Virus record (IMG/VR): IMGVR_UViG_3300042465_009574
Span: 1-52,494 of that record
DNA: 52,494 nt
Source of the DNA: a virus
Direction: 5' to 3' (one strand)
Positions 39,307 to 47,255 of the stretch are shown piece after piece; the stretch's first letter is position 1, and each line of letters begins with the position of its first letter. Both the position numbers and the translations under genes were made by a program. The notes under the pieces were generated by a model that did not search any database, was not told the DNA's origin, and saw nothing but the letters and a program-made list of their open reading frames with translations.

Positions 39307-40092
39307 TCAATCCTCTGTATATGCAAGTTTTGCATATAGTCCCTTTTTCGTAGGCTTTTTGTCATTTACAATAATAACCCTTTCTTCATCATCGAGAGTC
39401 AAAACTGCACCACCCTCAACTTGGTCATCAAAACTTAACGCTCTTGAACCTAAGGAATCTTTTGGCAACAGTTTCGACAATTGTTTCAGGACGATTTTTT
39501 TAAGCATCCAAAATTGACTGTCTTTTGCATCATTGAAATACAATTCATTCCTGTTTGGTAAATTGGCAACAATAGTTTCTAATTCTTTTTTTGACATCAC
39601 CTTAAAAACCTTTTCTTCATCGCGGGTTTTTACCATTGCGTAAATGTGAGTAAGCGAAATGGATGTTCTCAAATCGTCTTTGGGTTTATGTCGTAAAATT
39701 GGCTCAAGTCCAAGTTCATAATCAAATTCATCCGCTTCGTGCACAGACTCGCACCAAATCGTTTTTACGCCATTATTTCGCATCAGGAGTGTAATCACAC
39801 CTTTGTATCCCAAAATAGGCTTAATATGCCCCTTATAAGGCAAAAAGAAGAACTCTCCAACAGAAGGATTGGGACTCAATCCTAATTCTGCGCAATGAAT
39901 GATTGCCGCAAATAGGTTGCGTGGATTTTTTTGGAAGGCAAAGAGCATTTCTTCATTTCTTCTGACTTCAGTTAAAACGACCTGTTTAAATTGCGCAGGT
40001 GAAATCGAATGACTTTTTAACAAATCAACCAACACCTTTTGTTCAAAGGTGTCAAGTTGTATGCTGAATTTAGTTAGTAGTGCGTTATCCAT
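39307..40092 (-). CDS. recT: RecT-family single-strand annealing protein
   Basis: 261 residues. Conserved RecT core: LFAAIIHCAELGLSPNP near residue 60, then VGEFFFLPY, and KPILGYKGVITLLMRN (about 91-106), matching the LNPxxGExYLIPY ... QIGYKGLIELA signature. The C-terminal tail is charged and variable, as usual. RecT anneals single strands coated by SSB during recombination-dependent replication, and partners with a 5'-3' exonuclease, here likely the nuclease two genes upstream in the same operon. It is the last gene of the leftward operon. Confidence 0.85.
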   Translation of the reverse strand: MDNALLTKFSIQLDTFEQKVLVDLLKSHSISPAQFKQVVLTEVRRNEEMLFAFQKNPRNLFAAIIHCAELGLSPNPSVGEFFFLPYKGHIKPILGYKGVITLLMRNNGVKTIWCESVHEADEFDYELGLEPILRHKPKDDLRTSISLTHIYAMVKTRDEEKVFKVMSKKELETIVANLPNRNELYFNDAKDSQFWMLKKIVLKQLSKLLPKDSLGSRALSFDDQVEGGAVLTLDDEERVIIVNDKKPTKKGLYAKLAYTED

Positions 40093-40099
40093 TTTTATA

Positions 40100-40315
40100 T
40101 TATTGCGATTGTAAAATACTAAGAGCCTCTTTCATTAGTCTGACTTTCTTTAAGTCATCCTGTGTGTACCCGTGAATGTCAAGGATGCGATTAAATGTTG
40201 TCATTTTTTGCTTCAGAATGTCAATTGAATCGGACAATGATTCATTTACAAGCAACTCATTTACAATTTGTGTGGCTTCTTTACAATCAGGGAAAGGAAT
40301 AAAATTTTCGTTCAT
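40100..40315 (-). CDS. Small helical protein (71 aa)
   Basis: All-helical, acidic/Leu-rich, with a likely coiled coil in the N-terminal two-thirds and no known motif. It sits between the RecT gene and the methyltransferase fusion, overlapping the latter's stop by one base. Function unknown. Confidence 0.55.
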   Translation of the reverse strand: MNENFIPFPDCKEATQIVNELLVNESLSDSIDILKQKMTTFNRILDIHGYTQDDLKKVRLMKEALSILQSQ

Positions 40316-41532
40316 TATGGCTTGGGATTAATATCAATGAGTGATTTTTGACCGATGTGAATGAATAAATTGTCTTTGGTTAAAATCTGTTGCCTGTTTG
40401 GATATTCATCCGCAAATGTCAATTCCCATCCGTGGTCTTTGTGAAATATTTTATTCTCGAAAACACGTCTGCGAAAAATTGAAGGATTGTTACCATAGTT
40501 GTTCATTTTAACTTCTTGCCATTTTAAAAATCCATTTTGCATTTCGTAAAAGTGCCTGTAATCTTTAGGGAAAGGGTTTTTCCAATAATATTCGTTCACA
40601 GAAGTTTCGGCTTTAATTTCATCCGTCTGAATATCAAATACCTGTGAAAACATAATTTGGTCAAATGCGGAATGCTTTTTCAAATAGTTAATGTGTTTAC
40701 CCAAATCAAGAGGTCTTACGGATTCCCAATCATCTTCAAGTAAAAATACAAACTCACTTGGACCCATCAAATGTTTAATCATATTGAATTTGTCAACGTA
40801 ATCAAATTGACCATTATTGTTGAAAGTAATCAAATGGGCTTTTTCACCAAACAAGGCATCCAAATATAATTCCATTTTATATCGCTCTTCAGAAGTACTT
40901 CGGTCATCTAAAACCCAAACTTCATTGAACATTGTACGGTAGTTTGGATTGTGTTTTTGTAGCGATTTGAGAGTCCGCATAAAGTAATCAAAACGTCTCC
41001 CTGAAGAAATTATCAAGTTAGGGGCAACGTGAGGCTCATAATTAATGTAATAGCCATATTCGTCATCTCCGAATAATAACTTCAAATTTGGGTATCGGCT
41101 TGCCATTATTTCGGGTGTTAAATCGGGCTGATGGTGTGTCTCATAAATATTGCCTTCATATTCACCTTGTTCATCTAAATAAGGAACAGCAACTAAACAT
41201 TTGATGTTGTACGTCTCGATTTGACCCATCAATAATGTTGCATCAGATGGCGTAAGATGTTCAAGTACATCTCCCAAAATAAGATAATCATACATTAAAA
41301 TATTGACTGTCATAATGTTTTGCTGATAAATGGTATTATATTTAGAAGCAAGGTTAAATTGAGCAATGTAAGGGTCCCAAATTTCAACAGCATCCATTGG
41401 GATTTTTAAAAGGTCTGCATAAGTCCCTGAACCCGCTCCAACATCAAGGACGCGGGGATTTGAGGTGTTTTGGAGTTCTAAGAGGATGTGCTCTCGAACA
41501 TTGTGCTTGAATTTATTGTATGAGTATGGCAT
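40315..41532 (-). CDS. SAM methyltransferase-glycosyltransferase fusion (405 aa)
   Basis: N-terminal class I methyltransferase (about 1-165): RVLDVGAGSGTYADLL is the SAM loop, followed by VEIWDP, YDYLILGDVLEHL (motif with D-VLEH) and LVAVPYLD. The C-terminal part (about 170-405) is GT-A/GT2-like: PNLIISSGRRFDYFMRTLKS, VWVLDDRST, FVFLLEDDWESV, which supplies the DxD-type metal site. It is the fourth fused glycan enzyme in the window but lies inside the recombination operon. The target may be the same fibre or a base-linked sugar on DNA; neither is shown by sequence. Confidence 0.7.
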   Translation of the reverse strand: MPYSYNKFKHNVREHILLELQNTSNPRVLDVGAGSGTYADLLKIPMDAVEIWDPYIAQFNLASKYNTIYQQNIMTVNILMYDYLILGDVLEHLTPSDATLLMGQIETYNIKCLVAVPYLDEQGEYEGNIYETHHQPDLTPEIMASRYPNLKLLFGDDEYGYYINYEPHVAPNLIISSGRRFDYFMRTLKSLQKHNPNYRTMFNEVWVLDDRSTSEERYKMELYLDALFGEKAHLITFNNNGQFDYVDKFNMIKHLMGPSEFVFLLEDDWESVRPLDLGKHINYLKKHSAFDQIMFSQVFDIQTDEIKAETSVNEYYWKNPFPKDYRHFYEMQNGFLKWQEVKMNNYGNNPSIFRRRVFENKIFHKDHGWELTFADEYPNRQQILTKDNLFIHIGQKSLIDINPKP

Positions 41533-41533
41533 A

Positions 41534-42328
41534 TTAGTAAAACACTTGTTTAATTTTGGGTAACAGGGCGCGTTGAGGGCAAGTCTCGTTTAAATGACAT
41601 TTGTTGCATCTTTTCATCTCAGGATATGCTTTCCATCCATTTGCTGATTTGATTTCTCTTTTAAGTGCTTGAGAGACATTTTTCACCCCTTCTAAATGCT
41701 CCATCTCCTTGCTTGGGTCTACCAACACTTCAAAAATGCGAACATCCATTGGGTCTTTGGTATTGAATACAAAAAAGTAAAAAGGCACATCCGTGGTTTT
41801 AAATTTTTCTTTAGCAATAATTTTGTAATGAACTGCCTGAGTCAAAATCTTTTCCTTTTGCTCAAGGAAGTCTTCGTGCCAACCCATTTCATTCCATTTG
41901 TCATCTACCAAGCCCGAATATTTCAAATCGATGATACACTTCTTTCCATTCCACTTTGCAATAATATCGGTTGTGCAAGACATATTCAATTTTGAACTCA
42001 CCAATTTCTTTCCAAAACTGAGAATTTTGATGTTCATCGCTTTGAAAATTGCTTTGCAAAAAATCGAACTTTGAAATGCTCTTTCGTAATCTTCTGAAAG
42101 TTTTTCTTTTGCGGTTCCTTTGTACACTTTATCGGGCTCAGGCGGTGTTCCATCACCATAAGCGGGAAGTCCTCCCGTGGCCATATATTCGAAATATTGA
42201 CCAAGTTTCATTGCTTTAGTGGGTGTAGATTGAATACCGTCGAGGTATTTTGCTTTCACAACTAAGCCACACTCTTCCTTTACCTTGTATTCGGCAAAAG
42301 ATTTCATAAAGGATTGACTAATTTTCAT
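41534..42328 (-). CDS. PD-(D/E)XK nuclease, RecB/Cas4-like with Fe-S cysteines
   Basis: 264 residues. D121, then D134-L-K136 (in CIIDLKYSG) form the PD-(D/E)XK site. QAVHY at 164-168 is the QxxxY motif of the RecB/AddB/Cas4 branch. C20 plus C241, C244 and C250 reproduce the one-plus-three cysteine layout that binds a 4Fe-4S cluster in AddB and Cas4. It is probably a 5'-3' exonuclease that makes single-stranded tails for RecT, encoded close by on the same strand. No adjacent CRISPR array or cas genes were seen, so it is not a CRISPR Cas4. Confidence 0.75.
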   Translation of the reverse strand: MKISQSFMKSFAEYKVKEECGLVVKAKYLDGIQSTPTKAMKLGQYFEYMATGGLPAYGDGTPPEPDKVYKGTAKEKLSEDYERAFQSSIFCKAIFKAMNIKILSFGKKLVSSKLNMSCTTDIIAKWNGKKCIIDLKYSGLVDDKWNEMGWHEDFLEQKEKILTQAVHYKIIAKEKFKTTDVPFYFFVFNTKDPMDVRIFEVLVDPSKEMEHLEGVKNVSQALKREIKSANGWKAYPEMKRCNKCHLNETCPQRALLPKIKQVFY

Positions 42329-42533
42329 TTGGGTTATGTTTTAAAAAATAAGTTTTGAAAAATGAATCGCTTACGCTCATTTGTACTAAAATCAGATTGC
42401 TCCAATTAATTGCAGCGTAGAATTTGCCGTCTTTTTTTCGGAGCAGTACATCAAAACGTCGGCATACAAAATATTTGTTCTCTTCTGTCGCTGACAGGGC
42501 TTTGGTAAAATACTCTTCTACGGTGTTTTCCAT
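42318..42533 (-). CDS. Small unknown protein (71 aa)
   Basis: Mixed alpha/beta with the central pattern KYFVCRRFDVLLRKKDGKFY, followed by a strand and a helix; no membrane span. It overlaps both neighbours (by 11 and 16 bases), consistent with a coupled operon. Not recognised. Confidence 0.5.
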   Translation of the reverse strand: MENTVEEYFTKALSATEENKYFVCRRFDVLLRKKDGKFYAAINWSNLILVQMSVSDSFFKTYFLKHNPNEN

Positions 42534-43006
42534 AAGGGTAAAATATCAATTAGGGTTTGCCCCTGATTCAATACATAGCAATTTGATTCCCGTTGACGTT
42601 CAATCAACCAATCGTCCCAATTGTCCATTACAAGTGTTATCAAACTTTGGGGTGATTCACGTTGTTGCATTCTTTTGTAATATTCTTTTTTACAATTCAA
42701 TGCAGGAATTACAATTGTAAAATCTATGTAGTTTTGCTGCATACACTCACGAACATTTTCGTGACTACTCACAAACACGAAATCAAGAAAATCGTGCTTA
42801 ATTTGAAATTTAATGTGGTCAATATAGTTTTGTGGGAAAGCAGGATTTGGTATTCTTGCCCCATTATCCGTTTTAAGGAAATCGCCATTAGGGTCCGTAA
42901 GCCAATTCCATTGACTTGAATCACAGTCAACACACATAAAATTGGAATTGCGAGCCGCATAGGTCTTTCCAATCGCGGGAAATCCTGATATTATTTTTGT
43001 AGCCAT
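42518..43006 (-). CDS. P-loop kinase-like protein (162 aa)
   Basis: Begins with a strand and Walker A GFPAIGKTY (residues 8-16), then VDCDSSQ as the probable second acidic strand, and later FVFVSSHENV. This is the pattern of small phage nucleoside/nucleotide kinase-like proteins (GFPGxGKS family). There is no lid-type cysteine cluster. The substrate is unknown; a role in nucleotide supply or modification fits its replication-block context. Confidence 0.6.
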   Translation of the reverse strand: MATKIISGFPAIGKTYAARNSNFMCVDCDSSQWNWLTDPNGDFLKTDNGARIPNPAFPQNYIDHIKFQIKHDFLDFVFVSSHENVRECMQQNYIDFTIVIPALNCKKEYYKRMQQRESPQSLITLVMDNWDDWLIERQRESNCYVLNQGQTLIDILPLWKTP

Positions 43007-43260
43007 AAAAAATTACGGGTGTTAAAACCGATTTGATAATTTACTTCTTGATTAAATTTTGGGCGATTTTGCTCAATAAATTCAACTTCAAGTTGTTTGA
43101 CATACACATCAAGCCATTCGCGTGCTTGAGAAGGAGTCTCAAAACTGCGGGATGGCTGTTTAATAAGAGGCAACCATAACAGATTAAAAATTCTTCTGTC
43201 AATCACGTACCCCCCTTGCGAAAATTCGCGAATTCGGAATTGTAGTTTTTTTGTTTTCAT
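42991..43260 (-). CDS. Small unknown protein (89 aa)
   Basis: Arg/Gln/Phe-rich, basic, with alternating strands then an amphipathic helix (QAREWLDVYVKQLEVEF). No membrane span. It overlaps the kinase-like gene by 16 bases and the upstream gene by 4. Not recognised. Confidence 0.5.
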   Translation of the reverse strand: MKTKKLQFRIREFSQGGYVIDRRIFNLLWLPLIKQPSRSFETPSQAREWLDVYVKQLEVEFIEQNRPKFNQEVNYQIGFNTRNFLWLQK

Positions 43261-43511
43261 ATGTTAGTTGTTTTTTTGGACCAACCCCTTCCATTCCACA
43301 TCACTTGACCCGTTTTTGTTTCTTTAACGCTCACATCAATCACAAGAGTCTCAGAAGTCTCTCTAACCAAATTTGTCAATATATAACCTTTGTCTTTAAA
43401 ATGGTCATCGTTACATACTTTTTCAAGGACCGCTCTTGCACTGTGCTTATTATGCGCCTCTACGCTTATTGGCTTGTCGATGTCAAGGAAATAATACTTG
43501 TAGATTTTCAT
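43257..43511 (-). CDS. Small unknown protein (84 aa)
   Basis: Alpha/beta protein starting MKIYKYYFLDIDKP with a C-terminal pair of strands (ETLVIDVSVKE, GQVMWNGRGW). A hairpin terminator candidate lies just upstream, so a new transcript may begin in the 73-base gap before this gene. Function unknown. Confidence 0.5.
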   Translation of the reverse strand: MKIYKYYFLDIDKPISVEAHNKHSARAVLEKVCNDDHFKDKGYILTNLVRETSETLVIDVSVKETKTGQVMWNGRGWSKKTTNI

Positions 43512-43549
43512 TAACTTCGAAGTGATTTACTGTAATGGTAAGTCGTGTG

Positions 43550-43583
43550 AAAAGGGGGAGTTTTGCCAACTTACTCCCCTTTT
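43550..43583. terminator. Terminator within the leftward block
   Basis: AAAAGGGG (43550-43557) pairs with CCCCTTTT (43576-43583), extended by AG/CT past one bulged G, around an 11-13 base loop. It abuts the end of the gene at 43585 on the minus strand; the T-rich side also suits the plus strand. Confidence 0.6.
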
Positions 43584-43584
43584 A

Positions 43585-43923
43585 TTATTTTCCGTAACCC
43601 AAATCTTTTTTTACCACCCTTGTGTGTTTTTGACGCGATAACCATTGCTCTCCGCGCAAATTAGGATTCTCTTCTTGAACCTTTTGCCATTGGCGGGCAA
43701 TAGATGCTTGGTGGTCAAATTTTCCATCAGCATAATGAGTAAAAAACTCGGTTGCGCTTAATGTCTTAAAATCAATTTGATTGGTGGGGCCATTAATATG
43801 AAACCAATAGTTGCATATTGTTCGAAGTAAATTGTCACGGAGGGTTGCGTCCGATTCCAATAGAAGTTTTACATTGTGTTTTACGTCACCACGTTTTCCG
43901 TTTATTTTAAATGCTTGTGTCAT
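43585..43923 (-). CDS. Unknown replication-block protein (112 aa)
   Basis: Helical protein with an LRDNLLRTICNYWFHI core (about 28-43) and a basic C-terminus (QKHTRVVKKDLGYGK). Similar short LRDxxxxLxxxxW proteins occur in Bacteroidota phages, but I cannot name the family. ATGA overlap with the upstream gene. Confidence 0.5.
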   Translation of the reverse strand: MTQAFKINGKRGDVKHNVKLLLESDATLRDNLLRTICNYWFHINGPTNQIDFKTLSATEFFTHYADGKFDHQASIARQWQKVQEENPNLRGEQWLSRQKHTRVVKKDLGYGK

Positions 43924-44303
43924 AAGTCAAATGAATCAATATCAAAAAATTGAATATGGTCTTTAATGTTGTCAAAAATTTGTCGGTGGGCTACAGACTC
44001 ACCGTCTTTGTCACAACCGATTATTAAACCGTTGTTAAAAAATGGTCCATAGACGTTGTCTTTAGCGGCTTGGAATGCAAACGCACCTTTAATATAGCCG
44101 TCGCCTTTGACAAGACTTTCCTCGTCAACAAAACAAGTGTCTATATGCGATTTAGATTCAACAGCAGAAACAATTGGTAGGTAAAAACCTTTTTCAATCA
44201 TTTCGCATTCAAGACCTAACGCATCATACATAGATTGTAGGCCACCTTCGATTTCGATTTCGTAAACCTCTTTGCTTACTACGTCAATTTTGATACATTT
44301 CAT
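43920..44303 (-). CDS. DUF3846-like protein (127 aa)
   Basis: Starts with a strand (MKCIKIDVVSKEVYEIEI), then GLQSMYDALG, an acidic CFVDEES segment, a GAFAF strand and NNGLIIGCDKDGE. This order (LxxMQxxVGG, VDEE, GxxIVGxD) is that of the DUF3846 family, common in phages and plasmids and still without assigned function. The match is by pattern only. Confidence 0.5.
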   Translation of the reverse strand: MKCIKIDVVSKEVYEIEIEGGLQSMYDALGLECEMIEKGFYLPIVSAVESKSHIDTCFVDEESLVKGDGYIKGAFAFQAAKDNVYGPFFNNGLIIGCDKDGESVAHRQIFDNIKDHIQFFDIDSFDL

Positions 44304-44307
44304 ATTT

Positions 44308-44478
44308 TTATCTTTTGGGTTTTAAGTTGTTCATCAATATTGAAATCCTTGCAGGTATGACAAATTCCATATTGCAGGAATCGCAACACTTGCCTAATAC
44401 GTTTAATGGAAACGAATTGTTTCCGTGGCCCACAAATAGCACGTGGCAAATAGGGCATTTTTTTAGAGAGTTTCCCAT
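44308..44478 (-). CDS. Small zinc-ribbon protein (56 aa)
   Basis: MGNSLKKCPICHVLFVGHGN, then KCCDSCNMEFVIPARI. Two CxxC knuckles (C8-C11 and C32 or C31-C35) form a likely zinc ribbon. The GHGNNSFP and CCDxCNxxxVIPARI text matches a small zinc-finger protein common in phages. It lies in a gap of 244 bases between two leftward genes, ending four bases before the next start. Exact function unknown. Confidence 0.75.
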   Translation of the reverse strand: MGNSLKKCPICHVLFVGHGNNSFPLNVLGKCCDSCNMEFVIPARISILMNNLKPKR

Positions 44479-44547
44479 TGTTTTCGATTTTTACAATTCA
44501 ATATTACAAACAAAAACTTATTTTGCAAAATAATTTTTGTGAATGGA

Positions 44548-44955
44548 TTAAAATTTTATTGAAAAGGGTAAAAAGTCGGGTTGAGGCTCCAAATACTTTT
44601 TCAATTCGTTGTAAATAACGATTGCCGTAAGTCTATCAGAGGCCATTTTTTTGCCTTTGAAAAATAACGATGCTTCTTCTTTTACGGTGTCGATGCATCC
44701 AAAACAATAAGTTCTTTTAGATACAGGTGATGCATTCAATTGATAAGGTTGCAGTACAGCAAACTCTTGTCCACTTTCTTCGTATTTGTAGTAATTAAAG
44801 AAATACCCATTCAATCTTATTTCCTTCGCAACTGAGTCATTAAATATCAGTCGGTTTCTCTCTACTACATTCTTACCATCATTTGTAAGGTAGTCCAACA
44901 TTGTTGCTCGGTCCAAAACCTTTTCGAAACGCATAGGTGTAAGTTGTAAATTCAT
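44548..44955 (-). CDS. Unknown replication-block protein (135 aa)
   Basis: Alpha/beta protein with strands GYFFNYYKY and FAVLQPYQL and a cysteine pair in RTYCFGCIDT. No membrane span or known catalytic motif. It is five bases downstream of the palm-like gene, so likely co-transcribed with it. Not recognised. Confidence 0.5.
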   Translation of the reverse strand: MNLQLTPMRFEKVLDRATMLDYLTNDGKNVVERNRLIFNDSVAKEIRLNGYFFNYYKYEESGQEFAVLQPYQLNASPVSKRTYCFGCIDTVKEEASLFFKGKKMASDRLTAIVIYNELKKYLEPQPDFLPFSIKF

Positions 44956-44960
44956 ATTTT

Positions 44961-45692
44961 TTAATATTCTAACTGTTTATAAGAAAATTGCTCGGCATCC
45001 AAGTACTCGTACACTTTACGACGATTATCTGCGGTGTCTCGGTAATAAATGCAATCAGTTCGGTAAGCCTCAAAATCATTACCAAGTATTTCTGCAATCG
45101 ATGACATCATTTCAAAGCATTTGTACCTGATACCACGGTACAGCAGATTAATTCTTGGGTCTTCACATTCAATAATAATAGGTTTGTTTTGCTTGACACC
45201 ATTTTGAAATTCCTGATAAGCAACGCTTCTGCCTAAAACTGCAAGTGCAGCCAATCGAATTACTTTCCAATCGTTTCCTTGCGCTTTATTAAAAGTGTTG
45301 TCGCTGATGATTCCAAGTTTATGTGCAATTACCCAATATGCACTATTGATATCGGTCCCCGTGATAACCCCATAGGAAGCATCGTAATCATAATTGGTTT
45401 GGTTTACAGGATATTTATCGGGAACCGTCCAATTTGGATTTTGCTTCAAAAACTTTATAGCATCATTTTTCACCAACTTGAATATGAACAACTTGTTTGC
45501 AGGGAAACTTTTTGTGTCTCGACTTTTGTAAATCGTTTCAACACCCTGATAAACAATCTGAGTCATAAACTTAGTTTCGCGGTAAATGAAATTTTCACCC
45601 ATTTTTACCAAACGATTCATCACCGATTTGGGATTTGCACTTGGTTGAAAACGACTTTCAATAATGCCAAAGGTTTCGCTCTTTTTTGCCAT
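44961..45692 (-). CDS. Small protein with B-family polymerase-like palm motifs (243 aa)
   Basis: Three motifs in order suggest a polymerase palm: TDINSAYW (D114-Y119; cf. DxxSLYP motif A), KVIRLAALAVLGR (143-155; cf. KxxxNSxYG motif B) and YRTDCIYY (D213; cf. YxDTDSI motif C). There is no exonuclease domain, and 243 residues is far below any PolB (about 570 or more). It could be a minimal palm protein involved in replication, or a degenerate relative. Based on by-eye motif resemblance only. A -7 promoter candidate lies 37 bases upstream. Confidence 0.45.
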   Translation of the reverse strand: MAKKSETFGIIESRFQPSANPKSVMNRLVKMGENFIYRETKFMTQIVYQGVETIYKSRDTKSFPANKLFIFKLVKNDAIKFLKQNPNWTVPDKYPVNQTNYDYDASYGVITGTDINSAYWVIAHKLGIISDNTFNKAQGNDWKVIRLAALAVLGRSVAYQEFQNGVKQNKPIIIECEDPRINLLYRGIRYKCFEMMSSIAEILGNDFEAYRTDCIYYRDTADNRRKVYEYLDAEQFSYKQLEY

Positions 45693-45728
45693 TGTGATTT
45701 ACGAAATTAAGCAAACAAATATTATTTT

Positions 45729-45736
45729 CAAAAATA
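45729..45736 (-). promoter_or_regulatory. Candidate -7 promoter element, TATTTTTG (minus strand)
   Basis: On the plus strand CAAAAATA; reads TATTTTTG leftward, matching TAnnTTTG, 37 bases before the start at 45692 in an A/T-rich gap. It would drive the leftward recombination operon. Confidence 0.4.
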
Positions 45737-45741
45737 ATTTA

Positions 45742-46785
45742 TCAAACTTGTCCACCACGTTTGAATTTTTCAATAGCGGCTGTTGTTTGAGCAATAATTG
45801 TTGCCCGTTCTGCCAAGAATTCTTTCTTGGTCAAAACCTTCGAATCAAAAAGTGCTTTTGAATCAGCCAACAAACGCTCTTGACGGTCAAGTGCTTTTTG
45901 AATATTTTCCGCACGACGCTTGTCAAATTTAGGTTCGGCTTTTACCTTAGGTTCTTTTTTGACTTCCTCCTCTTTTGGAGCAACTTTTTTTGTCGGTCTC
46001 TCTCTTCCACGAATGTCCTTTTTACGAGCCTTTTCCCTTTTTTGTTTTCCAAGTTCTTTTCTACGTTTGACAATCTCCCTACGTCGCGCCCTACGTTCTT
46101 CCAAAGTTTCTTCAGACAAAACCATTGGTTGCGCCTCTTCAAAAGTCTCAGAAGGCGGTACCTGTTGTCCACCGACAAAAAGAGTGAATTGAATGAAATA
46201 AGAATCGGGCCGTCCATCGTCTTGCATATTTGGCCTAACCCGAACTTCTCCCTCCCAATATGGCTCCGACTCATTCTCGGGCATTTCCCCCTGAATATAA
46301 TCGCGAACACTTTCAATGATGTCATTTAACCCACTACCCTCATATGTGTATTCGCTTAATTCTATAATACCTGTGCTACCGTACTCTCCCGCATTGACTT
46401 CAAATCGTAAATTTTTACCTCCTGTTTCAGCGGTTAAATCCACGTCAATAAAATTGTCCAAATCAAACCAAAACACACCACTCAAAAGAGTGACGGGAAT
46501 ACTCAATGGATTGACAAAATCACCGACGTTAATTACACCTGAACCTGTTAAGGCACGGTCAACTGATTCACGGATGTCGGCAACTTTAACTTCACGGCTA
46601 CTAAGCCCTTTATACTCGGGATAGATTTTTTCTTTAATAAAGGCGGTCAGGTCTTTTCCCTTTAAAGGTTTTTCCTGTTTTTCAAGTTCTTTAGAAACTG
46701 TTTTTCGAACCTTTTGATAAAGTCTCGAGGCCCGCGCAATCTTTTTGCGAGTTGCTTGGGTTACTTTTTTTTTCTTGTTAGCCAT
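45742..46785 (-). CDS. Large basic protein with central beta domain (347 aa)
   Basis: The N-terminal 70 residues are Lys/Arg-rich and helical; about 75-210 is a mixed acidic, beta-rich domain (FWFDLDNFIDVDL, WEGEVRVRPN); about 220-310 is a highly charged Lys/Arg/Glu stretch (RRARRREIVKRRKELGKQ) of the kind that binds nucleic acid or forms long single helices; the last 40 residues are helical. No known domain. A DNA-associated virion or replication protein is possible. Confidence 0.5.
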   Translation of the reverse strand: MANKKKKVTQATRKKIARASRLYQKVRKTVSKELEKQEKPLKGKDLTAFIKEKIYPEYKGLSSREVKVADIRESVDRALTGSGVINVGDFVNPLSIPVTLLSGVFWFDLDNFIDVDLTAETGGKNLRFEVNAGEYGSTGIIELSEYTYEGSGLNDIIESVRDYIQGEMPENESEPYWEGEVRVRPNMQDDGRPDSYFIQFTLFVGGQQVPPSETFEEAQPMVLSEETLEERRARRREIVKRRKELGKQKREKARKKDIRGRERPTKKVAPKEEEVKKEPKVKAEPKFDKRRAENIQKALDRQERLLADSKALFDSKVLTKKEFLAERATIIAQTTAAIEKFKRGGQV

Positions 46786-46863
46786 TGGTGAAGGGATGCG
46801 AAGTTATAGTTTGTTGTATATGCGAGCAAATAATTTTTTACACCATCGTGTTATACCCTGTGT

Positions 46864-47097
46864 TTATGAGGGTTTGTGCTCTAATATACCTTGCTCATTT
46901 ATATCGACATCAACAAGCATTATTACCAATCGTTTTGCAGGGTTTTCCGTGTCTTGAAATACTACGGGCCTGTTTTTGGAAAACAATAAACTGACTGACA
47001 TATCCTTTGGATTGCTTATCGTGTCCGTCCAAGGGTTTGACATTACTTCGAAAAATTCTTCGTTACCAAGTGTGATTTTAAATGCGGTGTGTTTCAT
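46864..47097 (-). CDS. Small unknown protein (77 aa)
   Basis: Starts MKHTAFKITLGNEEFFEVM; beta-rich with an acidic C-terminus (VDVDINEQG). First gene of the leftward block, next to the divergent control region. No recognised family. Confidence 0.45.
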   Translation of the reverse strand: MKHTAFKITLGNEEFFEVMSNPWTDTISNPKDMSVSLLFSKNRPVVFQDTENPAKRLVIMLVDVDINEQGILEHKPS

Positions 47098-47130
47098 ATT
47101 ATGTATTTTTGCGTGTTATCCATTGTGATT

Positions 47131-47164
47131 AAGGGGTGGCCTTCGCTCAATTTGGCTGCCCCTT
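47131..47164. promoter_or_regulatory. Long hairpin in the divergent intergenic region
   Basis: AAGGGGTGGCC (47131-47141) pairs over 11 positions, two of them G-U, with GGCTGCCCCTT (47154-47164), then TTCG. It lies between a leftward and a rightward gene, where a normal end-of-operon terminator is not expected. It may be a leader hairpin or attenuator for the leftward transcript, or a protein-binding site. Confidence 0.45.
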
Positions 47165-47240
47165 TTCGATACAAAGATGTATTGAATTTCAAATCATCAC
47201 CCGCACATTTTAGCCAACGCATACTTTTCTTTGTAAATGT

Positions 47241-47248
47241 TATATTTG
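47241..47248 (+). promoter_or_regulatory. Candidate -7 promoter element, TATATTTG
   Basis: Exact TAnnTTTG, ending 7 bases before the ATG at 47256. If used, transcription would start at or next to the start codon, giving a leaderless message. Confidence 0.5.
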
Positions 47249-47255
47249 TAAGTAA

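Noticed and set aside
41534-42328. CRISPR Cas4
   Set aside because: The Fe-S RecB fold fits, but there are no cas1/cas2 genes or arrays, and RecT in the same operon points to recombination.
45880-46624. Plus-strand frames opposite the basic protein at 45742-46785
   Set aside because: They are antisense readings of Lys/Arg/Glu-rich codons (giving Phe/Leu/Ser-rich text), with no leader or coupling and no recognisable domain.
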